Positions 25,002 through 36,717 of a DNA stretch of 64,000 bases are shown here, in pieces. Below the pieces are notes generated by a model, which was not told where the DNA came from, ran no database searches, and saw only the letters and a list, made by a program, of their open reading frames with translations. Every line of letters starts with the position of its first letter. Position 1 is the stretch's first letter. Both the position numbers and the translations under genes were made by a program. Origin of the DNA: Amyloporia xantha. Lineage: Eukaryota > Basidiomycota > Agaricomycetes > Polyporales > Adustoporiaceae. The stretch spans positions 558,001 through 622,000 of the forward strand of contig JAYKKR010000002.1 in NCBI GenBank assembly GCA_036971615.1. Reading direction: 5' to 3'.

Positions 25002-26120
25002 ATGAAGTCATGATTGGATCCTGTTGACTCAGCGACGCCAAGGAAGCACCTATTCGCGGCACCGCCGGTGTCTATGGTGCAACCATTAGACCTCCACAAC
25101 ATATGCTCGGAATGGCAAGGTCTACCTGTCTTTCCTCCTCCAACGAGATTGCTCATTCGAATGGAATGTCTCAATACAGGAACTGACGCATGGAGTTTTC
25201 GTCGACTCTCGTGCAGCGTCGTGTGAGAAGGCTTCGCCGAGTACCGCCGCCGGACTGAGATGACGTCATATATCAAGCAGTGCGTGATGATGCAGATATG
25301 AAGGAGAAAAGAAAGAGCATTATCCTCGAAACTTTGTGGAAGGCCTAAGGTGGCTGTCCGCACGATCTGCGCCGGTTCTGCCACCCATGCCACAACCTCG
25401 ATCGTCGATCATCATTTGCCTGATTTGCTGGCGACACCTTGGGCGACATGCTACACGCTTTTCTCCTTATTAAATTGTAAGTTCCCTTTCTTCTGCTGGC
25501 CATTTCGATATGTTGCCATTCGCTTGTCCCAGAATCTTCAGCTCTCCACCTATTGCCTGAACGACACCCCATGGCATGCTATTTTGCAAATACTGCTGAG
25601 AGCCCTCTGAATCAGCTGCAACCTCGGGACTTTTACACACCTCTGAATCTGGTCGCGCGGATGGTAAAGCAAAGTGTAATACCGAACACTTTGATAATGC
25701 CTCCATTCCGTTTGTAATCGCTAGGCACTAGGCTGGACGAGCACAGGCCTATGGCTCGACTCGGATGCCGGTGTGCCCGATGTTTAGGTCGGTTGCGATT
25801 GTGTTCAGGCAGACCATCATACTGTAAATAACCCATCATAACTCTGTTTCTCCGTCCTCTTCCTTTTGTATTGTTTTTTTGCTGTGCTTCACAATATCGC
25901 CCAAAAGTTTCTCTGGCTTCTCCCAGAGCAGAGCAAAAGGCTCCAGAGGCTCCAGTAGGGCCTCAATCTACGTGCAGACTTCTCGTGCTCATCGCGATGG
26001 TGAGTGACTGCCAAACTCTGTCCGTCGAGGAGCTTTTCTGCTTTCGTACGTGCTTACAAGTTGAAGCAGCTTCTGTGTCTTCGTCCCTCCTGATCTTCTT
26101 TTAGCATCGGCCGGCTCAGT
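25002..26120. repeat. Block X, copy 1 (about 1.1 kb dispersed repeat)
   Basis: Sequence from ATGAAGTCATGATTGGATCC onward matches 34921-36028 over its whole length with scattered substitutions and small gaps. A part matches 58690-59110. Open pieces shared by both full copies include DTPWHA on the + strand and FALPSARPDSEVC and SMPWGV on the - strand, but none makes a complete gene. I found no terminal repeats or target duplication, so this is a segmental duplication, not a clear transposon. Confidence 0.65.
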
Positions 26121-26717
26121 ATTCCTTTCATCTCTCAGTCCTTTTCTTCACATATATTTTGGCAGCTTACAAGGATCTGCTTCATAGTCGATCATTGGTG
26201 AATCACTGTCGCATATCCACTGGTACGACACGCTTCTAAGCCTTGAACCATGAATCCCGCGCGCTAAGAGTAGCGTGACATGTTCCGCCTGCTTCTGAGC
26301 TTGCCGTGACAATGACCTATATTGGGGTCCTAATACAGGTCTACGAATTGGAAACCGCATACTTAAAACACACGCTTACTTCACCCTTTCTATTTCTCAT
26401 GATACCGACTAAGAAATATGCCACAGCCACTTTGTTCTCTATCACGTTGCGCTACGAACACAAAACGGTCACATGAACAGGATCGTGCCCGTCGATAGAG
26501 CCACCAATACAATCAACATCTACGTCTACAAACTAATTACAAAGTGACACAGAGCGGCGATGAGATTTTACAGTTGTAAAGCGAGCAAAAAAGGCGAGAG
26601 AACAATTACATGATAGGCAACAGTAAGTATGCAAGGAGGGATCAGAGCGCTGCATTATACGACTGAAAAGGACCGGCATCTCCAGATCAACACAACTGAC
26701 TTAGAAAATATGTGCTT

Positions 26718-27459
26718 TCATAGCTTTTCGCTTTGCCAGAGGTCGGGGAGGATCAACATGAACTCGGGCTGGATACTCGACCCAGACACATGCCTGACTT
26801 CTATCAATAACAGAGTTTCCATGGTTGCGGTATAGGGCACTGGGGGGTCAACTTTCCGGTCGTATTGGTCCTCTATTGGGAAGGGAGCATGCGTATGAAA
26901 AGCGGGTCATGGTAATGACTCCACTTACCTCGAACACGCGCACCATCTCAGCCGCGATCATGTGCGCCAATTTGGCCAAGGTGGTAGGCCTTCCGGCGGC
27001 CGCATCATTGATAGTAAGCTGCCTGGTGTAATCTCTGTACCCTTCCAACTGTCCCAGAGATGGTATTTTTTCTGAGCGTGATTTGCATATACACGCGCTG
27101 CGACTTACGCCGATCCTGATCGAGGGCCTGGACCAAGTCACCGTTTCGAATACAGGACTGTCTTTTCTTTCTAAGCCGATGAAGTCTTTCTGGAATGCCG
27201 CCTGAAGCGGGATGCCTCTGCGCCCATTCACAACGAAGCTGACCGCTGGATGTTGACTAAACGGGCCACTACTCGATCTGTATGGTCTCTGTTTGACTTT
27301 GACTGCCAAGGCCGCAGTCTGCATTGTATCCAGGTCAGCTGCCTATAAATCTCCGAGTCCAAGCGATACAGAAGACAGAAGACATGGACGACGTACGTCT
27401 CCAGGCATACCAGGGAGCAGCTCATGCTTGGAAAGATGGTAACCGTCCTGGTTCTCCAT
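26718..27459 (-). CDS. Unknown-function family, locus B (intact)
   Basis: Four exons, 27459-27397, 27342-27109, 27048-26929 and 26870-26718, all join in phase 0 and give 189 aa. Exon 1 is short (MENQDGYHLSKHELLPGMPGD). Exon 2 carries SGPFSQHP, FVVNGRRGIPLQAAF and PSIRIG. Exon 3 carries GYRDYTRQLTIND, then PTTLAKLAHMIAAEMVRVFE. Exon 4 carries METLLLIEVRHVSGSSIQPEF. The acceptor of exon 4 must be the second AG of AATAGAG to keep the frame. No signal peptide or membrane helix is seen. I recall related proteins of unknown function in many agaricomycetes, with a WPGY..RQI core and an LxxVxHVSxGSxQP end, but know no domain name or activity for them. Four open paralogues with matching introns argue for a real gene. 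Confidence 0.75.
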
Positions 27460-28049
27460 TGTGTGCAGGGCGGGGCACGTCGAGGATCATATGGATGGAA
27501 GAGCGAGTTGCTGGCTGGACGCTTGAAGGTTGTTTAAATGGAGGCTTTGGATGCAAAACCAAAACCAAGATATCACTGTGTCAAGAAGTTATCCTCCTCG
27601 TGGAAAATGCGACTCGATCTAGGTCATTGATGGGCTTGTGAGCCACCATAAAGTGCGATATTGTTCTGCCATGAGAGGATGCAACGTCGTTACCTGCTGC
27701 TGATGGCTACACGTACCACAATAAGGAGATATGTTGATATAGCGGCGCAGTCTCCTATACCTTATTCAGTTTGGAGTATGGTGAGCATGTTATTGAAGTA
27801 GCCCTGAAGAACCAGTGTCGAGTAAAGACCTCGCGCTATGAACAAGATGCTCTTGTCACTCAGTAGCAGAATGAATTCACATTAAGCAACGGCATAAGAT
27901 CAGCCCAGCTGTAATATGATCCACCCATTCGCGCCCACCAGAGTCATCTGAAACCGTTGTTAATCTTCATCGGTGATATTGGAATATATATAACGTAGAA
28001 TAAAAAAATTGCTTACCGTATGCAGCATGCGCAAATATCTTGTACAACG

Positions 28050-28600
28050 TCATCAACTTTGAACGTCTCTGTTGGAACGCACGAGACCACCACCGCGAAG
28101 AAGCATTACGTGGGCGTGAAAGTCTAGGTCGACCTTTGCTTGGTTTTGTATCCGCGAAATCGCCAAGACCTGTACAATCGTGTACAAGCTCAGAATAGCC
28201 AACACGTCCACAATCCTGTACATATCTAAATAGATTGTTAGTATATAGCAGTTCGCGAGTATGTGATATCCAATGCGTATCATATCCTGGTCGCAGCAAC
28301 GACTTACGAACGATACGATAAGCAACAGAGATGTCGATATCTCAACGATAGGCGTATATTTATGTTGAGGCACCCATCAAATATGCTGAACCTGATGCTG
28401 GGCCGGAGGTGAGGACTGGAAGGCAGGAGTGGAGAGCCTCGGGGGCTGACTGTTGGATATTGCAAGACGTAGATATTGCTCCGGCTGAGGGGAAGGAGAG
28501 AGGGATGAGAAATCTGTTACCACATTTTTGATCGTTGCGGCAAATTAGGTTTGGACATACAAGGTGTCCAAACTTATCCAACAAAGGTGTGTCAACGACT
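28050..28600 (-). pseudogene. Block M relic 2
   Basis: The - strand holds PASGSAYLMGAS near 28380, KYTPIVEISTSLLLIVSF ending at a GTAAGT donor near 28305, and IVDVLAILSLYTIVQVLAI after a CAG acceptor near 28220. These match relic 3 at 33.6-34.1 kb closely. A stop follows LMGAST, so the frame does not run through. About 600 bp upstream of locus B, as relic 3 is of locus C. Confidence 0.45.
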
Positions 28601-29706
28601 AGGCACGTTCTATGTTACTCCACTGATAGCAGTCATTCTTCACTCATTGCCCAATCCTAAGTACTCTGTCGACTTGCATCAGAGAGGAAAGAACTGCTGA
28701 CACGGCACGACACAGAGAAAGTGATTTGGGACTAGCTGCTGACATGAAAGCAACACGGAACGACTACCAAAAACCATACGCGTGATGGGGTTGAGATCCG
28801 CTCCCTCTCTTTCAGACTGAATATAGTTCAGAGTGAAATGAACGCAGAAGGCATGCCGCAGACCGTTGTTTAAGTCGTATGCAAGAGACGTAGGCTGACT
28901 ATCGGCAAGAGAGTGTGACGCGCGAATGAACATAACCAGAGGAGCACGCATAAAATCGAAACGAATGTGGAACCAACGATTCTGCATGGACGAGACAACA
29001 TGCGGACACGAAGCCGAACGGGTAGAAGGAGACGGCACGTCGGTCTCAAGGTCTGCTAGAAGTTATGTCAATGTTGAACGGGAGAACATGACGACAAGGA
29101 AAGGGTGAGACAGTCAACGACTCATGACAAGAGAGGAGCGCGATCATGCCACGGTTGCTCCAATGCTGTAGATACTGTTAACCGACGGACCCGTCAGCGT
29201 AGTTTGGTAGTAATAGTTCTTGATCTCAGTCTGAACTCGGCTCCAGTCACTTGGGCTCTATCTGCACTTGTCGTACTCGAACGAGCCGCTCCATCAGATA
29301 AGGATCCTAGAAAGTGCACAAGATAACCGATTCGATCTGGATCAATGTGCGACAGGGGAGAAATGGGGCCAAAGAGGACCCAAAGATCATGTTCTCCACC
29401 GCATAAAGGCTCCCCACCCCAAGACCCTTGCCGTTAGCCAGCTGGACGAGGATGGACATTGTGGACTCGCCCGGCTGAAATATTGCCATGTCGATCCATC
29501 TGCGACACATGCATGCTTCAGTTGAAGGTGGCGCAGTGAGCCTGTAAACGGCATAGGAGGGCTGATTGAATGTCGAAAATATGACAGAACAGGCATAGCA
29601 TGATGACGAGACAGTTGCGTACGATCAGAGGCAATTGGCATATGCAGCCGGTATCTCGAGTAAATCAGCCAGGGGACCCTCATTTCCGGGGATATCTGAG
29701 GTATGT
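28600..29706. other. No gene recognised
   Basis: The longest frame, - strand 28679-29038, shows no known motif. One short piece (RAPLVMFIRASHS) faintly recalls the block M segment PFMVMLTLL, too weak to call. Confidence 0.3.
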
Positions 29707-31131
29707 TTACGAAAGGATTGTAGAGCGCCGACCTGCTCGTTCGAGGGAGAGATCTGCGGAATAGAATTCGTGATCAGATTTCCCAGAGCTTGCAGTCTGG
29801 CAGAGATAGGATACGAACTTCACATCAGCCAGATCAATGATATGGGAATAGATGACTCGCCGCATGTTTCCTGTGTTAGATTTGAGCCGGGAGCCACAGA
29901 ATAGAGAAATATATCCGTGCTTGAACTGGACTATGCCAACAAACACCTAAGGAATTGAGTACGAATAAGCGAAGTAAATACTATACTAGAACCGAGCATA
30001 GATACTGGAAATTTCGACATCCTGTGCCAGACCATCCCATATAGGAGTGTGGACCTTGTGTGAATGAAGTTTAACGTTTCAAGGTGTGAAAATGTATGAA
30101 AATGCAGAGAGAGAAGGCGAAGCTTCTTTGAGCTGGGCACAACGATTTCGGCAAAATCTCACCATCCCTGTATCCACCGGCGTGACGTGTTTCAGGGAAA
30201 ATTTGATCTCAACAATCTGGACAATATCAGATATGACATGCGAGAGACACTGATGCATCCACAGTCGTAGTCGCTACTTTCACAGATGCCGTACAGATAC
30301 AGCTTCAGGTTTTCAAGTCTTGAACTGGGAATCAGGCTCTGGGGGGGGGCTGCATAAGAAATTAATCAGAAATGAACATTGTTCCACTAACGAAACGGTA
30401 TTGACGTACGGATTTTTACACTTTCAGCAGTCCAATCCTTTGTGTGTCCCATATTCAAAGATAAATTCAATGTACTCAGTAAAATGCCCGCATCATCCAT
30501 CAATGTTTCCAGTGAGGCCTATAACCGTGCGTATGCAGGAAACTAACTGTTATGGTAGTCACAAGGCAGATCATTCAGGTGGGCGACAACACCAGCAGTG
30601 AAGAAGAGGTTTGCAATTTCAACAGTCAAGACCCACGCCGGAATGTGGACAGCGGTGATAGCTCCCGTGGCCACTGCACAAATGCCAGAGGAACAGGCCC
30701 ATGCGCCGGTAAGGACAGATCGCGACAGAGGAGGGTTCGGAGATTGAGGAAACAGTGAGAAGATCGAAGAAACGCTGACACAAGTAGGCTCGATGTAACC
30801 GACGGAGGAGGACGCAGAGAGATGTAGAAAGACGAGCGTCACCATGTCGCAAGCACGCCATTCAGCATGTTTGACATACAACTACTACACTCGGCCTGCT
30901 AGCATCGCGGCCAATGTGCTCAAATGAGAAATCAGCTCACGCTGAGAACGGAGGCTGCCTAATACGGACGCACTCTCTGGTTCTTTCCACAGCGTTCCGC
31001 TATCCTGTGGTTATATCGGCTTCTGGATTTCCACAACTTGCAGACCAAGAGACAGGTCGTCAGCGTACCGTAGTCGCACTCAGGTAATCAATGATGAACT
31101 TCCAAGTCTCGAAAGGAAGAAATAGCGTCAT
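29707..31131 (-). pseudogene. F-box-like gene relic, copy 4
   Basis: On the - strand the order of the + strand F-box genes is kept but in several frames: FLPFETWKFIIDYL near 31110, TLTTCLLVCKLWKSRSR near 31060, HAEWRACDM and VFLHLSASSSV near 30840, then the second exon ending in IDLADVKFVSYLCQ and FYSADLSLERAG near 29740. Stops and shifts separate nearly every piece. It is an old, inverted copy of the family seen at 0.4-16.6 kb. Confidence 0.65.
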
Positions 31132-32217
31132 GGCGATTCCAATGTAAGCCCTATTGACTCTGAGGGAGCCGATTCGACGAATGAGGATAAACGAGAGCCT
31201 CCCCTAATGAAGTTGATAAAGCGACACAGCTAACTCGCACTGGATAAACGACTCTGTGGCTGCCCGTAGTTGAGCGACACTGCGCGCTGGTCCTGGAGGA
31301 GGGTTCAGAGCAATCATACGATTACAGTGTGCAACCGATGGTGGTGAACTAGTGTGTGAAGTGGTTGTGCGAGTGTCTCCGAGAATATGACCTAAACCGG
31401 TGTAGTACCCTAGATGAAAAGCAGAATAAGACGCAGAGAGAGAAAGCGGTGCGTCTCGAGAGGCATATGGCACGTGCTCGATCGCGCCCATCAAGACTTC
31501 GATTTGGTCTGGACTCTGACTTAGGCCTTCTCCTCTTCTACGCGATAGTAGGCCGGTTCTGTATCTAAGCTCATTCATTCTGTCACGCTACTCCTGAATT
31601 CTATGTCAGGCATAATGCCTGAGATGTCGTCTTAGGTGCTAAATCTGTGGCGAGACTTGAATCCAAACCCCACTCATATTGGTCAATAGTCCAGTATACT
31701 GCTACACCGCTTTCGAGACAACAACCTAATGGTGGCGGTATCACATAGACTACAGCTGTATTTGGCGTGGCTTAAGCTATAAAGGATAAAATCTGTATAA
31801 CGAGTACTTGTCGAATCGCGTCAACATAGCTCGCAGCTGCTTTTTTCAATATTTTGTGTCCCTGCTGTCGGCGAGATACTCCCTCTGTGACGAGAACGAC
31901 ATCCTTACGACCTTATGACGTCTTACGATCTGTGGCGTGTTTTTATGAAAAGTACGTGTCTCTGTATGTTGATCTTCTGCTGTATTCACGTATTCAAGTA
32001 ATCGGTTTCAAGTCAATTGCAGCCATTGTTTCCTGTCTTACAACACCATTTTGCGCCATATATGATGATGCACTACATGTGATCTCACAGATGGACAACA
32101 AATATCTACTAAGTGGCTTTGGAAGCAGATGAAGAACGGCGAGAGAGACGATATCGTAGACAACGTCATGTATGCCAGTAGGCATCGAGTACGTCTGGGA
32201 AGGGTAGGCATTCCGAG
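31132..32217. other. No gene recognised
   Basis: A 124-codon - strand frame at 31204-31578 has no known motif. Otherwise only short frames. Confidence 0.3.
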
Positions 32218-33040
32218 CTAATCACAGCTCTGAGTTTCGCCTCGGTCGGGTGCCAGTACCATCACGAACACCGGCTGAACGCTCGACACGGATACATGCC
32301 GGACTTCTGTCAATAACAGGGTCTCCATGTTTGCAGTATATGGACCGATGTTCCACTCGGCTATCAATTCGGGTTTCGAGTCTCCTGGCATATTGTTCCT
32401 TTCCTGGGGAGGGAGTATGCGTATGGACAGCGAACTGTAGAAAGGACTTAACTTACCTTGAACTGACGCACCATCTCAGCCGCAATCATTTTTGCCAATT
32501 CACTCAAAGTGGTAGGCGTCGCAGCCTTCGCACCACGGATACTGAGCTGCCTAGTGTAGTCGTGGTACCCTTCTAGCTATTCGGGAAATAACAGATTTTT
32601 TGAACGTGATGTGCATATATATATCTGCTGCAAACCGACTTACGTTGATCCTGATCGAGGATTTGACCCATTTCGCCTTTTTGAATGCAGGACTATCTTT
32701 TGCCGCTAAGTCGGCGAAGTCTCCTCTGAACGCTGCTGCCAGCGGTATGCCGTTTCTGCCACGGAAGAAGAAGTGGGCGGTGGGTTGTGGATCAAATGGA
32801 CCATTCTTCTGCTGGTAGGGTCTTTGTCGTACTTCGTATACTGGCTGCTAACAGATCTTCTAGTCTAAATAACACAAAAGACATGAAACATAGATGCCGT
32901 ACGTCCTTGAGGGCACCAGCAAGCGTCGAATCTAAAGAGACATTGGCAAGCCTCTTCTGTAGGTCAGGCATGCCTTTATGATTGTTTTGAAGATTGTAAA
33001 TATCCCGGATTTCGCTACTGTGAGTATCATGAGGTCCCAT
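32218..33040 (-). CDS. Unknown-function family, locus C (intact)
   Basis: Exons 33040-32903, 32844-32644, 32576-32457 and 32403-32218 join in phase 0 and give 214 aa. The start MGPHDTHSSEIRDIYNLQ is about 85 bp after a TATAA on the - strand (33125-33121). Exon 1 shares LDSTLAGALKD-like sequence with locus A (LDMVLGG). Exon 2 has NGPFDPQPTAHFF, GRNGIPLAAAFRGDF and SSIRIN. Exon 3 (120 bp) has GYHDYTRQLSIRGAK and LAKMIAAEMVRQF. Exon 4 has NMETLLLTEVRHVSVSS. The flanks match those of locus B for about 1.9 kb, including the block M relic on the upstream side, so B and C come from one segmental duplication. No function can be assigned; soluble, probably intracellular. Confidence 0.75.
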
Positions 33041-33634
33041 GATGCCCAGGAAAAGATACAAAGAACGTATTGTGGAGGAAAGAAGGGATGCTGCTCGTGG
33101 ATGCTCTCAGGGAGATGTTCTTATAGAGCTTTGCATTGCGGCTGTAGACCAGCGAGAGTGTGAACAGGAGATATCGACCTATTCAGAAATCATCCTCGAA
33201 TAAAAAGGAAACTCGATGCTTGTCGCGGACGGGCTTGTGGGGGCACCAACTATGTCTCCTTCGTGAGAGGATGGACCATCATCACCTACGGATATCGCGA
33301 TGAGCAGATATATTTAGAATAACAATCAGAATAGAGCCGAAATCATCTATTCTGCAGTGATAAAAATCGAAGGCCCTGGAAGAGCAAAATAGGGTAATGA
33401 ATCCGCGCTGAGAGAAGCCCTCAGATTGTGCCCTTGCGGATCAACACGAGAATGAACTCACTAGAGGCAACATCGCACGATCTGCACACATGCGCGGTGA
33501 TATATTCATTTACGCCCATCAACGTGTTCTAGGAACATTGACATGCTTTACACGGGATATTGGGGGTATGGGAAGTCAAATTGAACGGCCGACTCGCCGT
33601 TTGCAACATATGCAACATATCTGGCTCAACATCA

Positions 33635-34093
33635 TCGTCCGAATGTCTCTGGAAGAGCGGCCGAGATGACCATTGCGAGGAAGCATATAGTGAAGAATCC
33701 AGGACGACAATCGCCTGGTTTAAGTATTCGAAATAACATCAAGACCTGTGCAATCGTGTGCAAGTGCAGAACCGCCACTGTGTCCACAATCCTGTAAGAT
33801 TCCAAATAAATCAGCGACACACAATGATTCTCGGACATGTAGTCGCCAGTACATACCGGTCGCAGAAATAACTCACGAGCAACACGATGAGCGAGCGGGA
33901 TGTTGATATCTTCAGGATAGGCATATATTTGCGATGATGTCCCCATCAGATATCCAGAACCTGACGCTGGGTCGGAAATGAAGGCCGGGAAGGTAGAGGC
34001 AGAGAACCTCGAAGGCTGACTGATGGATATTGGAAGAGGGGACATCGCTGTGGCTGAGGGAAAGGAGACGGGCGTTGGGAAAGCTATGACCAC
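33635..34093 (-). pseudogene. Block M relic 3
   Basis: An open frame of 153 codons runs through, with PASGSGYLMGTSS, then a GTGAGT donor near 33895 after a hydrophobic segment (in another frame MPILKISTSRSLIVLL), and IVDTVAVLHLHTIAQVLM after a CAG acceptor near 33798. It is the best kept block M copy, but I cannot build a spliced protein with a clear start and end. Unknown family; might still be part of a real gene. Confidence 0.4.
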
Positions 34094-34099
34094 ATTTTC

Positions 34100-34920
34100 G
34101 TTTGGTGTGTCAAATTAGCTTATAATTGAGACGCACAAGGTCGCATGACTTGGCCAATAACGCGCGTTAGCGAATATGAACGCTCTGAATCCGCCCGTCA
34201 ATGGTGGACATCCTTTCCTCACCGCTCAATCCTAGGTGCTTGCAGTACGCACGCTTGATTTTCTGAGTGCTCTCCGAGAACTGAAATGGAAGGATATCAC
34301 TGCGTGCAGAGAGAGGTGAGCGTAGTTTTAAGCCGCTCGATCTCGCTTGAGTATGTGTGAAGAACTGACCAGGTACGAGTGTCTATGGTCTTATCAGTGG
34401 ATGGCGTCGACATCCGAAGCCGTCGTTTTGAATCAATGTTCGTGATCGAAAGGGGTGACCACATCGGTTGCGACGTGCTGCAACAAAGAATAATGTCAAT
34501 GAGCGGTGGGTGGTATGGTCGTTTACGCGTGCCGCAACCGATAAAGATACTGAACTATTGAGCCTGACACGAAGCTTGCAGAATATGCCTGGTCCGAAGA
34601 TGAACAAAGACAGAGTTCTCCTCGGCCCATCGGTCTGCCATCGTAGGACCCTGGAAAGGTAATGCATGCTACGTTCGAACGAAACAAGTACGACTCACCC
34701 AATGCATAGAGCATCCACGGTAGAACTTCAAAGGAATGAATTGACCCTGCGTCCTCAAATATCGTCTTAAGAGTGAGAGATTCTTTACCCTTATCAGTTT
34801 AGGACCTCATGCTTGCCTATATCAGAACAGAGGAACCAGTGCCGCCGTTACGCGGCCATAACGGTAGACGTTCACTGTAATGGAAGTGTCCACTACAGCA
34901 TCGCCGCTCGCCCCAGTTCT
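34100..34920. other. No gene recognised
   Basis: Short frames on both strands (the longest 34383-34667, - strand) without known motifs. Confidence 0.3.
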
Positions 34921-36028
34921 ATGAAGTCATGATTGGATCCTATTAGATCGAGGCCAAGGAAGCACCTATTCGGTACCGCCGGTGTCTATGGGGCAACCGG
35001 TTAGACCCCCACAATTCCTCCTTCAACCCAGAATGCTCATTTGAATGGAATGTCTCAATGCAGGAACTGACGCGTGGAGGTTTCCGAGTCGTCGACTCTT
35101 GTGCACTGGCAGGGGCAAGCATAGTGTGAAAAGGCTTTGCTACACCAAGTATCACCGCCGGACTGAGATAACGCCAGACATCCAGTAGTGCGTGATGATG
35201 CAGATATGAGGGAGAAAAGAAACAGCTCTATACTCGAAATTTTGTGAAGGTCTAAGCTGTCTAAGGTGCCATGCTGTCCGCACGATCTGCGCCGGTTCTG
35301 CCCACAACTCGATCGTCGATCATCGTTTACCTAGTTTACTGGCAACACACCTTGGGCGACACACTACGCGCTTTTCTCTTGCTATACTATCCTCCTCCTG
35401 GCCGTCTCGTTGTGATACCATCTGTTTGTCCCAGAATCTTCAGCTCCGAGTCCATCTATTGCCTGAATGACACCCCATGGCATGCTGATTTGCAAATACT
35501 GAGCGCCCTCTGAATCACTTGGAATTGCAGCGATCGGCTGAGTCATCACTAGGACTTTGACACACCTCTGAATCTGGTCGCGCGGATGGCAAAGCAAAAC
35601 CGATCACTGTGGAAATGTCTCTATTCCATGTGTAATATCCGGGCACCAGGATGGCGAGCAGCGACCACTGGCCGATGGCTCGATGCCGGTGGGCCCGATG
35701 TTCAGGTCGTTTGCGAATGTATTCCGGCAGACCATCAGTAAGTAACCCACCATCACTTTGTTTCTCCGTCCTATTCCTTTTTGTATTGCTCATCTGCTAT
35801 GCTTCAAAATATCGCCAAAAGCTTCTCTACCTTCTCCCAGAGCAGACTTAGAGGCTCCGGTGGGGCCTCAATTAAACACGTGCAGACTTCTCGTGCTCAT
35901 TGCGATGTTGAGTGACTACCGAGCTCTATCCGTCGAGGAGCCTTTCTGTTCTCGTACGTGCTTACAAGTTGAAGCAGTTCCTGTGTCTTCGTCCTTCCTG
36001 GACCTCTTCCGACATCGGCCAGCTCACT
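34921..36028. repeat. Block X, copy 2
   Basis: Direct-orientation match to 25002-26120 over about 1.1 kb. Here it lies upstream (right) of locus C and block M relic 3, whereas copy 1 lies to the left of locus B, so the order of the blocks has been changed after duplication. Confidence 0.65.
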
Positions 36029-36717
36029 GATAGTGTCAGTGCATAACACAGATGTCGCAAGACGGTGCTTACCCTCAGTGAGACTTGGTGGATGAAGGTG
36101 CTGAGGCGAGCGTACGTCCAAAAATAAGATGGCATCTCTGATCCCGTTACAGACAAACATCTGTCACAGAGGACAATAGTCCCTCGGGTTTTCCAGACAA
36201 ATTCGACCTCCGGCAGCACCAATCCATGTCCGCGAGCCCGAAGAATTCGCAGACGTAAGTGTCTGCCGAAGCAGACCAAGTAGGTTCGCTGTTGACTCTA
36301 GATACTTCTGTCACAGCATTTTCGTTCTTGGTCCATCACTCCATTATTAGACCGTCATGCCATTGTCGACACTTTCATTCATTTATATGTCTCAACTAGG
36401 ACCCGTCTCGGATGTTTGTCTGAGATGCCGCCTGCGCTGAGCGGCGCGACATGCTAAGCCACTTGCGATTGGGGAGCAACGACTGTCAGAATATTTGAAG
36501 ACTTCGAAAGAGATTTGAAAATATTAGAGCAGTGTGGATAAAGAAAATCCTAGCGATTTTAGACACCAATGACAGATTGCATGCTCGCAGCGGCACACAT
36601 CAACTCAGAGATAATCAGCGCGAACGAGGCTACAGCGGCACAGCTACAATAGTGACGGATCCGGATCCATGGATTCTGTGATATATCTAAATAAAATACG
36701 CGGCACGCTTCCTTGAT

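Noticed and set aside
25350..25610. Hydrophobic + strand frame in block X as a gene
   Set aside because: Frame not conserved in the other full copy except for a short piece.
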